Positions 7,830-17,821 are shown, numbered from the stretch's first letter. The stretch: 62,196 nucleotides of DNA from Lachnospiraceae bacterium (GCA_024698145.1 JAILRO010000003.1:1-62196), one strand, 5' to 3'. Made by a program: numbers and translations. Notes: generated by a model from the sequence alone, not told the origin.

Positions 7830-9332
7830 TTATTGTTTGGTGCATACCCATAGTATCGTTGAAACCAATGTCAAAAGAATAAAAATGATTCCAATCGCAG
7901 CAGAATGATGATAGCTGTTTTCCTTGTCATTTTTCAATGTAAGGCAGAACATAAACAATCCCAGAATCGACCATGCTGCAAATAGCAGATATGACTCCGG
8001 TTGCATTGTCTCAAACGAAATGATTTTCGGGAAAAGTGACAACACGGCTATCCCCGTCATTACGGCCATTCCAAACATTCCTGTATTCTGCTCAATTATA
8101 TCATCACAACTACGTGCATCCCTATAAACCAAATACGAAAGTATTCCATACACTATTGCCGCACCCAACGTCGTAACATAAACTATCCATCCGATAACAT
8201 TGCGGCCAAGAAACAGTACAAAACAAGAGATTAATACCGTTAAATAAATTGCCCTTTTCGGAATGTTGTTTTTATTAAGCTTACTCAAACCACCAAGCCA
8301 ACTGTGATCTCTTCCGTAAGCATACAATAGTCTGCTTATGGCTGTAAGATTACCGATTAGACTCGTAACTATCACAGAAAAAAGTGCTAACAACATTAAC
8401 GTCACGCCGGCATTTCCAAAGTAATACTTGGCTGCATAAAAAGCCGGAACCGAACTTATTCCACTTAGGTTGCTCATATCACAAATATACTCAAACCAGT
8501 TACTGTACTCGGGTGGAAAAGCAGTTATAGAAAGAACTGTCAATAGTATATAAACTGCCGTAGTTAAAATAACTGCTGTTATCATTACCCCGCGAATCTT
8601 TTCGACCGGGAACGAATACTCCTCTGTAAAAAGGACAACATTCTCAAAACCTATATACGCCCATGGCGATACAACAGCAATCCTGACTATTTGTCCCCAA
8701 TTAGTCTTATCAGCAATATATAACGGATTATAAGAAAACCCGGTACTATCATGTTTGATAACAGCTACCGCAGTAATAACCGCAAGACTAACCATAAATG
8801 TCACTGCCATTATTATCATTAAATATTGTGGGATTTTTTTGAAATTCGCACAGAAAACACCGCCTACAATAGCCACCAGGACAGACAAAACCACCTCTCC
8901 CAAATAGACTCTGTAGCCGAACAAAACATAACTTGGACCAACCTGAAAGATTGAACTTAGAAATCTCCCCGCAAAAAGCGGCAAAGCTGTAAGGTTGCCC
9001 CAGAAAATTGCAAGATATGTAAGTAATAAAAACCATGCTACAACAAAAGCAAGGTCATGCCCTCTCACAGTGCAGGCGTAAGCATAGATGCCTCCGGCAT
9101 CCTGCTTACGTTCTATCATATAACAAAGATTATGATTAATAATAAGTATAATTACCATACCAAGTAGGCTTCCCAATATCGTACCTAACACACCTGCCTG
9201 AAAAAGATATGTATTGCAGGTAACGACAAAGCTCCCCCAGCCTATACTTGTTCCAATCGAAAAGGCCAATATCCCCATTCTATTAAAATACGGGGTTAAC
9301 TGTTGATTTTTATCTGATTGATTATTCCCCAT
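7830..9332 (-). CDS. APC-family amino-acid permease
   Basis: 500 residues with about 12 membrane segments. The N-terminal signature IGTSIGWGSFVV corresponds to the broken TM1 (GxG) that holds the substrate alpha-amino and carboxyl groups in APC transporters. TM6 contains SPWAYIGFENVVLFTEE, the region that selects the side chain. Substrate unknown. It lies 130 nt after the serine dehydratase genes and 26 nt before ktrB, so serine/threonine uptake is a reasonable guess but only from position. Confidence 0.85.
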   Translation of the reverse strand: MGNNQSDKNQQLTPYFNRMGILAFSIGTSIGWGSFVVTCNTYLFQAGVLGTILGSLLGMVIILIINHNLCYMIERKQDAGGIYAYACTVRGHDLAFVVAWFLLLTYLAIFWGNLTALPLFAGRFLSSIFQVGPSYVLFGYRVYLGEVVLSVLVAIVGGVFCANFKKIPQYLMIIMAVTFMVSLAVITAVAVIKHDSTGFSYNPLYIADKTNWGQIVRIAVVSPWAYIGFENVVLFTEEYSFPVEKIRGVMITAVILTTAVYILLTVLSITAFPPEYSNWFEYICDMSNLSGISSVPAFYAAKYYFGNAGVTLMLLALFSVIVTSLIGNLTAISRLLYAYGRDHSWLGGLSKLNKNNIPKRAIYLTVLISCFVLFLGRNVIGWIVYVTTLGAAIVYGILSYLVYRDARSCDDIIEQNTGMFGMAVMTGIAVLSLFPKIISFETMQPESYLLFAAWSILGLFMFCLTLKNDKENSYHHSAAIGIIFILLTLVSTILWVCTKQ

Positions 9333-9462
9333 AACTCGAATCTCCTAATACATTATCGAGAATTTATTATAACACTTTTCAGGAATTTTATCTATCAGAT
9401 TTTTAATACTCAGCCAAGCAATTCCTCAACTGCTTTTCTCACCTCACCCATCAAAATGATGT

Positions 9463-10332
9463 TTACGACGATATATTCTCCATTATCTTTATAGCCGATG
9501 ATGTTATTGCCAATCCGTCTTTACTCGTTTCCCTTAGGCACTCCGGTAACAGATTTCCAATCCTTTTCATGGAATCAATCACTTCATCAGGCTCAATCCT
9601 GCTTCTAATTCCCGCAATAGCCATTTGTGATGAAACTATCGCATTGACTGCACCGGATACATTTCTCTTAATACAAGGTACCTCGACAAGACCGCCTACA
9701 GGATCACATGTAAGACCTAGCATATTCTTAAGTGCTAATGCAGCTGAATGAATAATTGCTTCATTATCTCCGCCTTCAAGATAAACAACCGCCCCCGCTG
9801 CCATCGCACTTGCCGAACCTATTTCTGCCTGACATCCTCCTTTAGCACCGGATATTTCCGCACTCTGTGCAATAACCTCTCCAATTCCTCCCGCGACATA
9901 AAGTGCTTCTATTATTCTATCCTGTGCAACCTTCTTTTCTTCCTCATAGGTAATTAACACTGCAGGTATTACTCCGCACGAGCCTGCCGTCGGTGCCGCC
10001 ACAATACGTTTCATACAGGCGTTTGACTCACCCATTTTAACCGCTTTTTCAATTACCTTAGTAAGAAAATCTCCGATCAACCTGTTTGGCTGCTTTCTAA
10101 AGTCCTCTAAAAGCTTACCGTCTCCACCGGCCATACCGCTTGCAGATTTAGCCTTAGAATCATAGTTAGAATCCGCCTCTTTCATTGCGATATACATATC
10201 CGTCATTTTAGAAAATGATTCTTTCTCTGTTATTCTGTTTTCCCTGCAATTATCATTTAAAATCACCTGCCAAAACTTAAGGTTCTCATTTTGGGCATCG
10301 GATAATATTTCTCTTAACAACCTATAACTCAT
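9463..10332 (-). CDS. sdaAA: L-serine dehydratase, iron-sulfur type, alpha subunit
   Basis: 289 residues, normal for the catalytic subunit. It carries the [4Fe-4S] ligand regions of this oxygen-sensitive family: PTAGSCGVIPA, GGCQAEIGSA and LTCDPVGGLVEVPCIKRN. It deaminates L-serine to pyruvate and ammonia using the cluster as Lewis acid, without PLP. The start overlaps the beta-subunit stop (ATGA, 10329-10332), showing translational coupling. SD GGAGGTAG. Confidence 0.96.
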   Translation of the reverse strand: MSYRLLREILSDAQNENLKFWQVILNDNCRENRITEKESFSKMTDMYIAMKEADSNYDSKAKSASGMAGGDGKLLEDFRKQPNRLIGDFLTKVIEKAVKMGESNACMKRIVAAPTAGSCGVIPAVLITYEEEKKVAQDRIIEALYVAGGIGEVIAQSAEISGAKGGCQAEIGSASAMAAGAVVYLEGGDNEAIIHSAALALKNMLGLTCDPVGGLVEVPCIKRNVSGAVNAIVSSQMAIAGIRSRIEPDEVIDSMKRIGNLLPECLRETSKDGLAITSSAIKIMENISS

Positions 10333-11006
10333 AGACTACCTCCTGTTGGTATCAGGCTGTAATAAGTTACCTTAACGACTCCTTCAAGCTTCTTTAGCCA
10401 CTCAACCGCCGATTCCGGTATTTCCTGATCACACTCCAAAATCATGACTGCGTTACCACCACGATTCTCCCTATATAACTGCATAGACGCAATGTTTACA
10501 GACTTATGCGAAAGCATACTTGTAACCTCCGCTACGTGTCCCGGCTGATCTAAGTTATGTACAATTAAAGTAGGACGGTCTCCCGAAAAATTAGCGGAAA
10601 GACCGTCTATAGCTGCAATATTAATTATGGAACCGCCCAGGGATTCCCCGACAATTTCTAACATTCTTCCGGACTTCCCTGTTAATTTGAGTAGTACGGA
10701 GTTGGGACTTGCGTCCTTAAGGGATATTCCCGAAAACTTGATATCAACACCCATTTTGTCAGCAATTTCTAAGCTTTCGGGAATTCTAACGTCATCAGGC
10801 TGCATTCCTAAAAGACCTGCAACTATTGCCTTATCGGTACCATGACCTTTGCCTGTTGCCAAAAATGAACCGTGCAAAAATATTTCGGCCTTAACAACCT
10901 GTTCTGAAAGCAGTTTATGTGCCACATATCCAATTTTAACGGCTCCGGCAGTATGGGAACTTGATGGTCCTACCATCACCGGACCTATAATATCGAATAA
11001 CTGCAT
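10329..11006 (-). CDS. sdaAB: L-serine dehydratase, iron-sulfur type, beta subunit
   Basis: 225 residues. It begins MQLFDIIGPVMVGPSSSHTAGA, the family signature of the beta subunit, and ends in an ACT domain (residues about 150-225, from PTLIVHNLDQPGHVAEV) that may bind serine. It forms the heterodimer with sdaAA. It begins 4 nt after the class III aminotransferase, so serine breakdown is in the same transcript as the LIV/aminotransferase island. Confidence 0.96.
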   Translation of the reverse strand: MQLFDIIGPVMVGPSSSHTAGAVKIGYVAHKLLSEQVVKAEIFLHGSFLATGKGHGTDKAIVAGLLGMQPDDVRIPESLEIADKMGVDIKFSGISLKDASPNSVLLKLTGKSGRMLEIVGESLGGSIINIAAIDGLSANFSGDRPTLIVHNLDQPGHVAEVTSMLSHKSVNIASMQLYRENRGGNAVMILECDQEIPESAVEWLKKLEGVVKVTYYSLIPTGGSL

Positions 11007-11010
11007 TTAC

Positions 11011-12345
11011 TCACCTCATATAAAAGGGATCACTGTCTACTATCTTAATTACCTCTTCAAGCTTATCAAGTTCTTCATTAAGCTGTTCTTCGGTAATAAT
11101 AAGCGGCGGATTACAAAGAACCATATTCTCATGACCGAATGTCATAAATCCTCTTTCCTTAAGCAATCCTATAATTGACGAAAGTTTTCCGTGAGGATCC
11201 TGTCCATAAGGAACTATCGGCTCTTTTGTCTCCTTGTCCTTAACAAACTCAACACATGAAAACAGTCCAATATGTCTCACATCACCGACACAGTTATATT
11301 TTTCCTTAAACTCATCAAGCCTGTCTGCCAAAACCTTGCCTACCTTATTAACATTGTCGAGAATATTTGCCTTGCTGTAATAATTAACACAAGCCACTCC
11401 CGCTGCACACGCAAGCGGATGCCCGCAGTATGTAAGTCCGCACGAAAGTACATGGTCATCAAAATACTCTGCGATTTTCTTACTTACACACACGCCTCCA
11501 AGCTGTATGTAACCGCATGTAACTCCTTTTGCAAATGTTACAATGTCCGGTTCAACATCAAAGTTCATAAACGCAAACATCTTTCCTGTTCTACACCAAC
11601 CGGCCATTACCTCGTCACAAATCATCACAATTCCAAACTCATCACATAACTTTCTTACGCCCTGCAAATATCCCTTAGGCGGAATAATGATACCGTTTGT
11701 TCCTGTAATCGTCTCCAAAATGATTGCTGCAATCTGGTCACGACCCTCATAGATAATCTGCTCACGAAGTTTACTTATATAAAACTTTGTAGCCTCTTCT
11801 TCAGACTCAAAAGTAATACTTTCTCTGTATATGTACGGATCAAAAAACTTGATAAATCCGGGCATTCCGGGTTCGAGCGGGAATCTTCTGGGTTCACCCG
11901 TTACATTACCCGCACCAAATGTTGAGCCATGATAACTTCTGTAACGACTCATTACCTTATATCTTCCCGTATACATTCTTGCCATCTTAATTGCATTTTC
12001 ATTAGCATCTGCTCCGCCGTTGGTAAAGAATACCTTTCCCATATTATCCGGCATAAGGTCAACTATCATTTTGGCAAGTTTTGCTCTTGACTCAACTCCG
12101 TAACCGGGACCCATCCATGCGTATTTATCAATCTGTTCCTTCATTGCATTGTTGATATCTTCATTACCGTATCCCAGATTGACATTGACCTGAGTTGAAG
12201 ACATATCCGTATATCTATTCCCGTCATAATCCCAGATATATATTCCTTCAGCTTTTTCAATAGGAATAGGACAAACGTCATTCTGCTTCGCCCAAGACTG
12301 CAGATAATATTTCTTCTGTGTTTCGGATATTTCTTTTCCAGTCAT
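11011..12345 (-). CDS. Class III aminotransferase, omega-amino substrate likely
   Basis: 444 residues from ATG 12345 (GGGAG 9 nt upstream; an in-frame ATG at 12354 has no SD room). Fold-type I PLP enzyme. PLP phosphate and ring motifs are in FFTNGGADANENAIKMA and RSYHGST, the Asp is in VMICDEVMAGWCRTGK, and the Schiff-base Lys is in VTFAKGV. The GADANENAIKMAR form, as I recall it, occurs in the subgroup with taurine:2-oxoglutarate aminotransferase, but GABA, beta-alanine or 5-aminovalerate are equally possible. Last enzyme after livFGMHJ, just before sdaAB. Paired in the island with an iron alcohol dehydrogenase that could reduce the aldehyde product. Confidence 0.85.
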   Translation of the reverse strand: MTGKEISETQKKYYLQSWAKQNDVCPIPIEKAEGIYIWDYDGNRYTDMSSTQVNVNLGYGNEDINNAMKEQIDKYAWMGPGYGVESRAKLAKMIVDLMPDNMGKVFFTNGGADANENAIKMARMYTGRYKVMSRYRSYHGSTFGAGNVTGEPRRFPLEPGMPGFIKFFDPYIYRESITFESEEEATKFYISKLREQIIYEGRDQIAAIILETITGTNGIIIPPKGYLQGVRKLCDEFGIVMICDEVMAGWCRTGKMFAFMNFDVEPDIVTFAKGVTCGYIQLGGVCVSKKIAEYFDDHVLSCGLTYCGHPLACAAGVACVNYYSKANILDNVNKVGKVLADRLDEFKEKYNCVGDVRHIGLFSCVEFVKDKETKEPIVPYGQDPHGKLSSIIGLLKERGFMTFGHENMVLCNPPLIITEEQLNEELDKLEEVIKIVDSDPFYMR

Positions 12346-12371
12346 AATACACATCTCCCATCTGTTTTTAT

Positions 12372-13082
12372 TTATGCTCCAAGATATGCCTTTCTAACTT
12401 CATCATTGTGAAGTAATTCATCGGCATCACCTGACAGTTTAATCTTTCCTGTCTCTAATACATACGCACGATTTGCAACTTTAAGTGCCATCTTTGCGTT
12501 CTGTTCTACCAAAAGCACTGTTATTCCCTGCTGATTGACTTCCTTGATAATCGCAAAAATCTCCTGTACCAAGAGTGGCGACAATCCCATTGAAGGCTCG
12601 TCCATAAGTATAATCTTAGGGTCTGCCATCAGTGCTCTTCCTACGGCAAGCATCTGTTGCTCACCACCTGACAAAGTTCCCGCAAGCTGTGACTGTCTCT
12701 CTTTAAGTCTTGGAAACTTAAGAAATACTTCATCCATTCTCGCAATTATTTTGTCCTTGTCTTTTTTTGAAAACATGTATGCACCCATTTCGATATTTTC
12801 ACGGACAGTCATATCAACAAATACGTGTCTGCCCTCCGGAACGTGTGCAACACCATGTGTAATTATTTTACTCGGTTCTTCCTTCAAAAGATCGACATCA
12901 TCATACACAACCTTACCGCTCGTTGCTTTTTTAAGTCCTGTTATTGTATGAAGTATCGTTGTCTTTCCGGCACCGTTAGCTCCGATAAGTGTAACGATTT
13001 CTCCGTCATTTACCTCTACGCTGACATCCTCTATTGCATGTATAACTCCATAATGAACATTAAGATTTTCTACCTTTAACAT
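12372..13082 (-). CDS. livF: LIV-type ABC importer ATPase LivF
   Basis: 236 residues. Walker A GANGAGKTT, signature LSGGEQQMLAVGRAL, Walker B ILMDEPSMGLSP, and the LivF-style ending VRKAYLGA. One of the two ATPases that drive import through LivH/LivM. Start codon overlaps the livG stop by one base (TGATG). Family members carry branched-chain amino acids, amides, urea or other small amines. Confidence 0.95.
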   Translation of the reverse strand: MLKVENLNVHYGVIHAIEDVSVEVNDGEIVTLIGANGAGKTTILHTITGLKKATSGKVVYDDVDLLKEEPSKIITHGVAHVPEGRHVFVDMTVRENIEMGAYMFSKKDKDKIIARMDEVFLKFPRLKERQSQLAGTLSGGEQQMLAVGRALMADPKIILMDEPSMGLSPLLVQEIFAIIKEVNQQGITVLLVEQNAKMALKVANRAYVLETGKIKLSGDADELLHNDEVRKAYLGA

Positions 13083-13882
13083 CAGTCATCACCGCCTTCA
13101 TCCTCATCTTCTTTACCCAGATATGCTTCAATAACATCCTTATTGGCAGCTATCTCTTCCGGCGTTCCCGATGCAAGAATCTCTCCGAAATTAAGTACAT
13201 ATATGCGTTCGCAAATACTCATTACAAGGCTCATATCATGCTCGATAAGAAGAATCGGTATTCCGAACTTTTCTCTTAGCATTTTGATTGACTCCTTAAG
13301 TTCTGCTGTTTCAACCGGATTCATACCCGCTGCCGGCTCATCTAACAACAGAAGTTTCATATCCGTAGCAAGTGCTCTTGCAATTTCCAAAAGTCTTTGC
13401 TTTCCATACGGAAGATTCTCTGCATATTGATCTGCAAACCCCTCCAAGTTAAAAAGCTTAAGTAACTCCATCGCCTTTTGTGTTGTCTCTTCTTCTTCCT
13501 TCCAGAAGTATGGAGTTCTTATTATTGACTGAAACAGATTTGCCTTCATGTTCTTATTAAATGCGACCTTTACGTTGTCAAGAACCGTCATTTTCTTGAA
13601 TAATCTTATATTCTGAAACGTTCTTGCAATTCCCTCATCCACGACCTGATGAGTTTTTAATCCATTCATTCTCTTTCCACAAAGCATATAACTTCCTGTT
13701 GTCGGAGCATATATACCTGTAATAAGGTTAAATATCGTCGTCTTGCCTGCACCGTTAGGGCCGATAAGACCGATAAGCTCACCTTTGTATATTTCTATAT
13801 TTACATCATTTACCGCTTTAAGTCCTCCGAACTGTATTCCAAGGCTTTTCGTTTCCAATACCGGTACATTTTCCTCTGCCAT
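13082..13882 (-). CDS. livG: LIV-type ABC importer ATPase LivG
   Basis: 266 residues from ATG 13882 (SD GAGGTGATACAT; an in-frame GTG at 13891 is less likely). Walker A GPNGAGKTTIFN, the LivG-type signature YGKQRLLEIARAL, Walker B LLLLDEPAAGMNP, and a long insertion between Walker A and signature typical of LivG. The C-terminus is acidic (EDEDEGGDD). Second gene from the end of the five-gene importer. Confidence 0.95.
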   Translation of the reverse strand: MAEENVPVLETKSLGIQFGGLKAVNDVNIEIYKGELIGLIGPNGAGKTTIFNLITGIYAPTTGSYMLCGKRMNGLKTHQVVDEGIARTFQNIRLFKKMTVLDNVKVAFNKNMKANLFQSIIRTPYFWKEEEETTQKAMELLKLFNLEGFADQYAENLPYGKQRLLEIARALATDMKLLLLDEPAAGMNPVETAELKESIKMLREKFGIPILLIEHDMSLVMSICERIYVLNFGEILASGTPEEIAANKDVIEAYLGKEDEDEGGDD

Positions 13883-13916
13883 ATGTATCACCTCTCATAT
13901 AAGAATACTTTTATTC

Positions 13917-14939
13917 CTAACTGACCTTTTCTTTCTTCTTGCGTTTTCCGTCCAGTATCAAATCAGGCAGTGAGAATTCCTTGCCACCAAACAATCCGGT
14001 AGGCTTAAATATCATTACCACAACAAGTACTACTGCGTAAATGAGCATTCTATAACTTGCAAAATCCGGGAAAACATACGAGATAAGCTGTGGCAGTGCC
14101 GATAATATCGGTGCTGCAATTATTGAGCCTGTCATCGATCCGCTTCCTCCAAGTATTACGATTGCAAGAAACTCCGAAGACTTTGAAAAGTTAAAATATG
14201 TAGGAACCAATGTAGTAATGTAATGTGCATATATAGCACCTGCAACTCCCGCAAATGCTGCCGAGATTGTAAATGTAAGCACCTTTGTTCTTGTAACATT
14301 TATTCCCGATGCCGCAGCTGCTATTCTGTCCTCACGAATTGAAATCAATGCTCTTCCGTAACGTGAACGGATATAGCAATACATTATGGCTATACAAATT
14401 ACCATTGTGATATACACGTAATGATAATCAGATACTCTGGCAATTCCTGCAAAGGATTTACCAAATGTTGCATTTCCGGTAATCGGTTTGATACCGACAT
14501 TACTAAGTACAACCCTGACAATCTCTGCAACAGCAACCGTTACTATACAAAGATAATCTCCGGAAAGTCTTAATGCCGGAATACCAACAAGCACTCCAAT
14601 TATTGCTGCTGCCAATCCTCCGATTATGATTGCAATAAGATAAAGTGCAATGCTTGATAATTGAACATGGTCTGAAATAATTGTTGTTGCGATAGCGGAT
14701 GCATATGCACCTATCGACATGAAGCCGGCATGTCCTAACGAAAACTCTCCCATGTAACCTGTTAAAAGATTAAGGGAACAAACAATTATCGTATAGAACA
14801 TTCCGATTGTTACCAGACCGTTAAAATATGCTGCCTTTCTGCCAAGCAGTCCCGTATCAAATAGCAGACACAGAATCAGGAATACAACAGCAACCGCAAT
14901 AATATTAATCAAATATTTTTTCTTCATTATCTTAGGCAT
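13917..14939 (-). CDS. livM: LIV-type ABC importer permease LivM
   Basis: About 340 residues with 8-9 hydrophobic spans and the LivM landmarks GYMGEFSLGHAGFMSIGAY and SIREDRIAAAASGIN (coupling loop). ATG 14939 has AAGGA at the right distance. An upstream ATG at 14960 overlaps the livH stop as ATGA and could also be used. Confidence 0.93.
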   Translation of the reverse strand: MPKIMKKKYLINIIAVAVVFLILCLLFDTGLLGRKAAYFNGLVTIGMFYTIIVCSLNLLTGYMGEFSLGHAGFMSIGAYASAIATTIISDHVQLSSIALYLIAIIIGGLAAAIIGVLVGIPALRLSGDYLCIVTVAVAEIVRVVLSNVGIKPITGNATFGKSFAGIARVSDYHYVYITMVICIAIMYCYIRSRYGRALISIREDRIAAAASGINVTRTKVLTFTISAAFAGVAGAIYAHYITTLVPTYFNFSKSSEFLAIVILGGSGSMTGSIIAAPILSALPQLISYVFPDFASYRMLIYAVVLVVVMIFKPTGLFGGKEFSLPDLILDGKRKKKEKVS

Positions 14940-14956
14940 ATTCCCACTTCCTTCCG

Positions 14957-15844
14957 TCATACTTTTTCGCTTACTGCCTTACCGAGCAGTCCTGTCGGAC
15001 GTACAAGCAATACCACAATCAATATAAGATAAGTAACTGCTTCATATGTACCCGGCAACATATATACCTTAACCAAAATCTCTACTATACCAAGCAAGAG
15101 TCCTCCGACCATTGCTCCTGCAACACTTCCGATTCCGCCAAGAACCGCTGCAACGAATGCCTTAAGTCCCAATGTTATACCAAGTTCATTTTTGATACTT
15201 ACATAAGATGTCGTGTACATCATTGATGCAATTGCAGCAAGTCCGGAACCGATTGCAAATGTTATTGTAATTATCTTGTTTACATTAATACCAACAAGGG
15301 TTGACGCCACCTTATCTTCCGGAACCGCTCTCATTGCCTTACCAAGTTTTGTATATTTGATAAAGAGTGAAAGGATAATCATAACAACCACGCCAATTGC
15401 AAGTGTAAGTAATGTCTGTCCCGGTATTGATGCTCCCATAATTTCAATGGTTGGAAGCGAAAACATTGGTGGTACATTACGTGGTGCCGAGCCGAATACG
15501 ACTAAGGCACCATTTTCCAAAACAAGACTCATACCAAGGGCGGTGATGAGAGCAGTGGTAGAACCCTGTCCTCTCACCGGTTTATATGCAATCTGCTCCG
15601 TAAGTACACCTACACCAACGCATACACAAATTGCTGCTATAACCGCCAGCCATAACGGCAGTCCAAGGTTTTTCATAACCGGTATAGTATAGAACAGTGT
15701 AAAACCACCAACCATGATAAAATCACCATGTGCAAAATTGATCATCCTTATAATTCCATACACCATGGTATAACCGAGAGCTGTCAGTGCATATATAGAA
15801 CCAAGATTTAATCCATACATTAAACTCTGTATTAATTTTGTCAT
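14957..15844 (-). CDS. livH: LIV-type ABC importer permease LivH
   Basis: 295 residues, about eight membrane spans. The N-terminus LNLGSIYALTALGYTMVYGI, the MINFAHGDFIMVGGF segment and the coupling loop RAVPEDKVASTLVGIN are all diagnostic. Forms the channel with LivM. 32 nt after livJ. Confidence 0.95.
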   Translation of the reverse strand: MTKLIQSLMYGLNLGSIYALTALGYTMVYGIIRMINFAHGDFIMVGGFTLFYTIPVMKNLGLPLWLAVIAAICVCVGVGVLTEQIAYKPVRGQGSTTALITALGMSLVLENGALVVFGSAPRNVPPMFSLPTIEIMGASIPGQTLLTLAIGVVVMIILSLFIKYTKLGKAMRAVPEDKVASTLVGINVNKIITITFAIGSGLAAIASMMYTTSYVSIKNELGITLGLKAFVAAVLGGIGSVAGAMVGGLLLGIVEILVKVYMLPGTYEAVTYLILIVVLLVRPTGLLGKAVSEKV

Positions 15845-15876
15845 GTGCTCTCATCTCCATTCCTGTTTCTTATTTT

Positions 15877-17073
15877 TTAGAAGCTTCCGTAATACTTAAG
15901 TTCACCATTTTCAAAAGTTTCAATTGTAAACGGCTTAACCGCATCACCATTCTCATCATAAGTAATGGTTCCACCCATACTTTCGTATGTAATCTTTAAC
16001 AATGCATCCTTGATAACCGAAGGATCTGTGCTTCCTGCCTCTTCCATAGCCTGAACGAGCATCTTGATTGAATCGTAGTAAAGTGATGATACTGCATTTA
16101 ATCCGCTGTCTGAACCATACTCTTCTTTGTAAGCACCTACATAACTCTTAACTGCATCTGTATCAGCCGAAAGGTCTACGTGTGCAAGATAATAACAATT
16201 GTTGAACTTATCCTCGTATCCTGTTACATCAGTTCCGTCCCAAGCATCACCACCAAGAATCGGTCCGTCAAAGCCTGCATCACGTGCCTGCTGTACAAAG
16301 TTAGGAACCGTATCATAGTTGTTAGGATAAATGATAACCTCTGCGCCCTGTTCTATTGCCTTTGAAATCTGTGCTGTGTAGTCGGTATCTGTTGTAACAC
16401 ATCCATAGTGCTCATATTTAACACCATCTGTTGAATCAAGTGCACCCTCCATTGCCTCTGCAAGACCTGCACAATAATCTGAATCCTCTGCTGCTACAAT
16501 TGCAATGTTTGTTGCCTTAAACTCATCTGTTGCCATCTTTGCAAGTGTAGGTCCCTGGTTTGCATCCGAGAAACACTCTCTGAAAATGTAATCACCTGTC
16601 TTACAGATTGTTGCGTTTGTAGAATATGGTGTGATTACGAGCATACTGCTTGCCTGTGCTTCCTCAACGAATGATAATGTACAGCTTGATGAACAAGATC
16701 CGATAACTGCACTTACATCATATGATGCACAGTTGTTATAAGCACTTGCTGCCTCTGTTGCATCTGACTTATCATCTGCAAATACTGCCGATTCAAGCTT
16801 GTAAGACTTATCTCCAATCTTAACACCACCGGCTTCATTTACTTCTTTGATGGCAAGATTATAACCATTTTCTGCGCCCTCGCCCCAGCTTGCGAAGCTT
16901 CCTGTAAGCGGCGCGATACCTGCGATTGATACTGTTCCGTCAAAATCTCCTTCAACTTCAGCTGGTCCTGAACTACTCTTGCTTCCGGATGAAGCTCCAC
17001 AACCGGAAAGCATTCCCATTGCCATTGTTAATGTTGTAAGTAACGCTATAGTTTTTCCTATTCTCTTTCTCAT
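15877..17073 (-). CDS. livJ: LIV-type substrate-binding lipoprotein LivJ
   Basis: 398 residues. Lipoprotein signal with lipobox LSGCGASS (Cys near residue 25), a Ser/Lys linker, then a periplasmic-binding-protein type I fold: VSIAGIAPLTGSFASWGEGA is the first ligand loop, where branched-chain binders bind the alpha-amino/carboxyl group. It is anchored outside the membrane and defines importer specificity. First gene of the transporter set, 52 nt after the cytidylate-kinase-like gene. Ligand cannot be read. An omega-amino compound or a branched-chain amino acid are the main options given the downstream aminotransferase. Confidence 0.93.
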   Translation of the reverse strand: MRKRIGKTIALLTTLTMAMGMLSGCGASSGSKSSSGPAEVEGDFDGTVSIAGIAPLTGSFASWGEGAENGYNLAIKEVNEAGGVKIGDKSYKLESAVFADDKSDATEAASAYNNCASYDVSAVIGSCSSSCTLSFVEEAQASSMLVITPYSTNATICKTGDYIFRECFSDANQGPTLAKMATDEFKATNIAIVAAEDSDYCAGLAEAMEGALDSTDGVKYEHYGCVTTDTDYTAQISKAIEQGAEVIIYPNNYDTVPNFVQQARDAGFDGPILGGDAWDGTDVTGYEDKFNNCYYLAHVDLSADTDAVKSYVGAYKEEYGSDSGLNAVSSLYYDSIKMLVQAMEEAGSTDPSVIKDALLKITYESMGGTITYDENGDAVKPFTIETFENGELKYYGSF

Positions 17074-17124
17074 AATTAATTCCTCCTTATTGTTTAATTT
17101 GCAAAATCTATGTGATTTCGGTTT

Positions 17125-17739
17125 TTACAAACCGAATTTCACCTTAACGTAGTTCTCAATGACATCTACACATCTGTCTCTTCCTACTCTTGCACTGTTA
17201 AGTGTCATATCGTAGTTGACAGGATTGGTCCAGTAGTTGCCGTTGGTGTAATACTTGTAATAATCGGCACGGTACTTATCTGTTTTTTCGATAAGTCTGT
17301 GTGCCTCGGTTTCAGTAACTCCAAGCTTTTTAACTATTGATGCAACACAGTCGGCTCTTGGAGCCTCGATGTAAAAACTTGCCACATTACAGAAATCCTT
17401 AAGTACGTAGTCTGCACATTTTCCAATAACAATAAATGACATCTCTCCCGCGAGTTTTTTGATAATCTTGCTTTGAATATTAAAAAGATTGTTGTTGGAT
17501 GTAAAACGTTTATCGGACGGCTCAACCACGTAATCAAACGGCAGTCCCTTGAACAATCCCTTGCCAAGTTTTTCATCCGCCATGTTAAACAGTTCCTCGT
17601 TGATTCCGCTGTGCTCTGATGCCATTTTCAAAATCTGTTGTTCGTAACAGGGAATACCAAGTCGCTGACTTAGTTTTACTCCTATTTCCTTTCCACCGCT
17701 TCCAAATCCTCTGGCAATGGTTATTACATATCCCTGCAT
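17125..17739 (-). CDS. Cytidylate-kinase-like family protein
   Basis: 204 residues from ATG 17739 (AGGAGG 8 nt upstream; an in-frame ATG at 17748 lies against the SD). It begins with a P-loop variant, ITIARGFGSGGKEIGVKLSQ, and belongs to the Cytidylate_kin2-like group, which keeps the NMP-kinase fold without the classic GxxGxGK(S/T) spacing of Cmk. Members often lie next to transporters or regulators in anaerobes. Their substrate is not established to my knowledge. Here it stands between the alcohol dehydrogenase and livJ. A 17-bp leader hairpin (17764-17803) precedes it. Confidence 0.8.
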   Translation of the reverse strand: MQGYVITIARGFGSGGKEIGVKLSQRLGIPCYEQQILKMASEHSGINEELFNMADEKLGKGLFKGLPFDYVVEPSDKRFTSNNNLFNIQSKIIKKLAGEMSFIVIGKCADYVLKDFCNVASFYIEAPRADCVASIVKKLGVTETEAHRLIEKTDKYRADYYKYYTNGNYWTNPVNYDMTLNSARVGRDRCVDVIENYVKVKFGL

Positions 17740-17763
17740 ATTCTTCACCTCCTATTGACCTTG

Positions 17764-17803
17764 CAAAAGGGCCCTACCTATATTCATAGGTAAAGCCCCT
17801 TTG
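17764..17803 (-). terminator. Long RNA hairpin between alcohol dehydrogenase and kinase-like gene
   Basis: On the minus strand the arms form a continuous 17-bp helix with three G-U pairs and a 6-nt loop. Only four Ts follow. As DNA the palindrome is imperfect, so it is selected as RNA. It could be a weak terminator that lowers expression of the importer, or a processing or stability element. Confidence 0.6.
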
Positions 17804-17821
17804 CTTTGATCAAATATTAAA

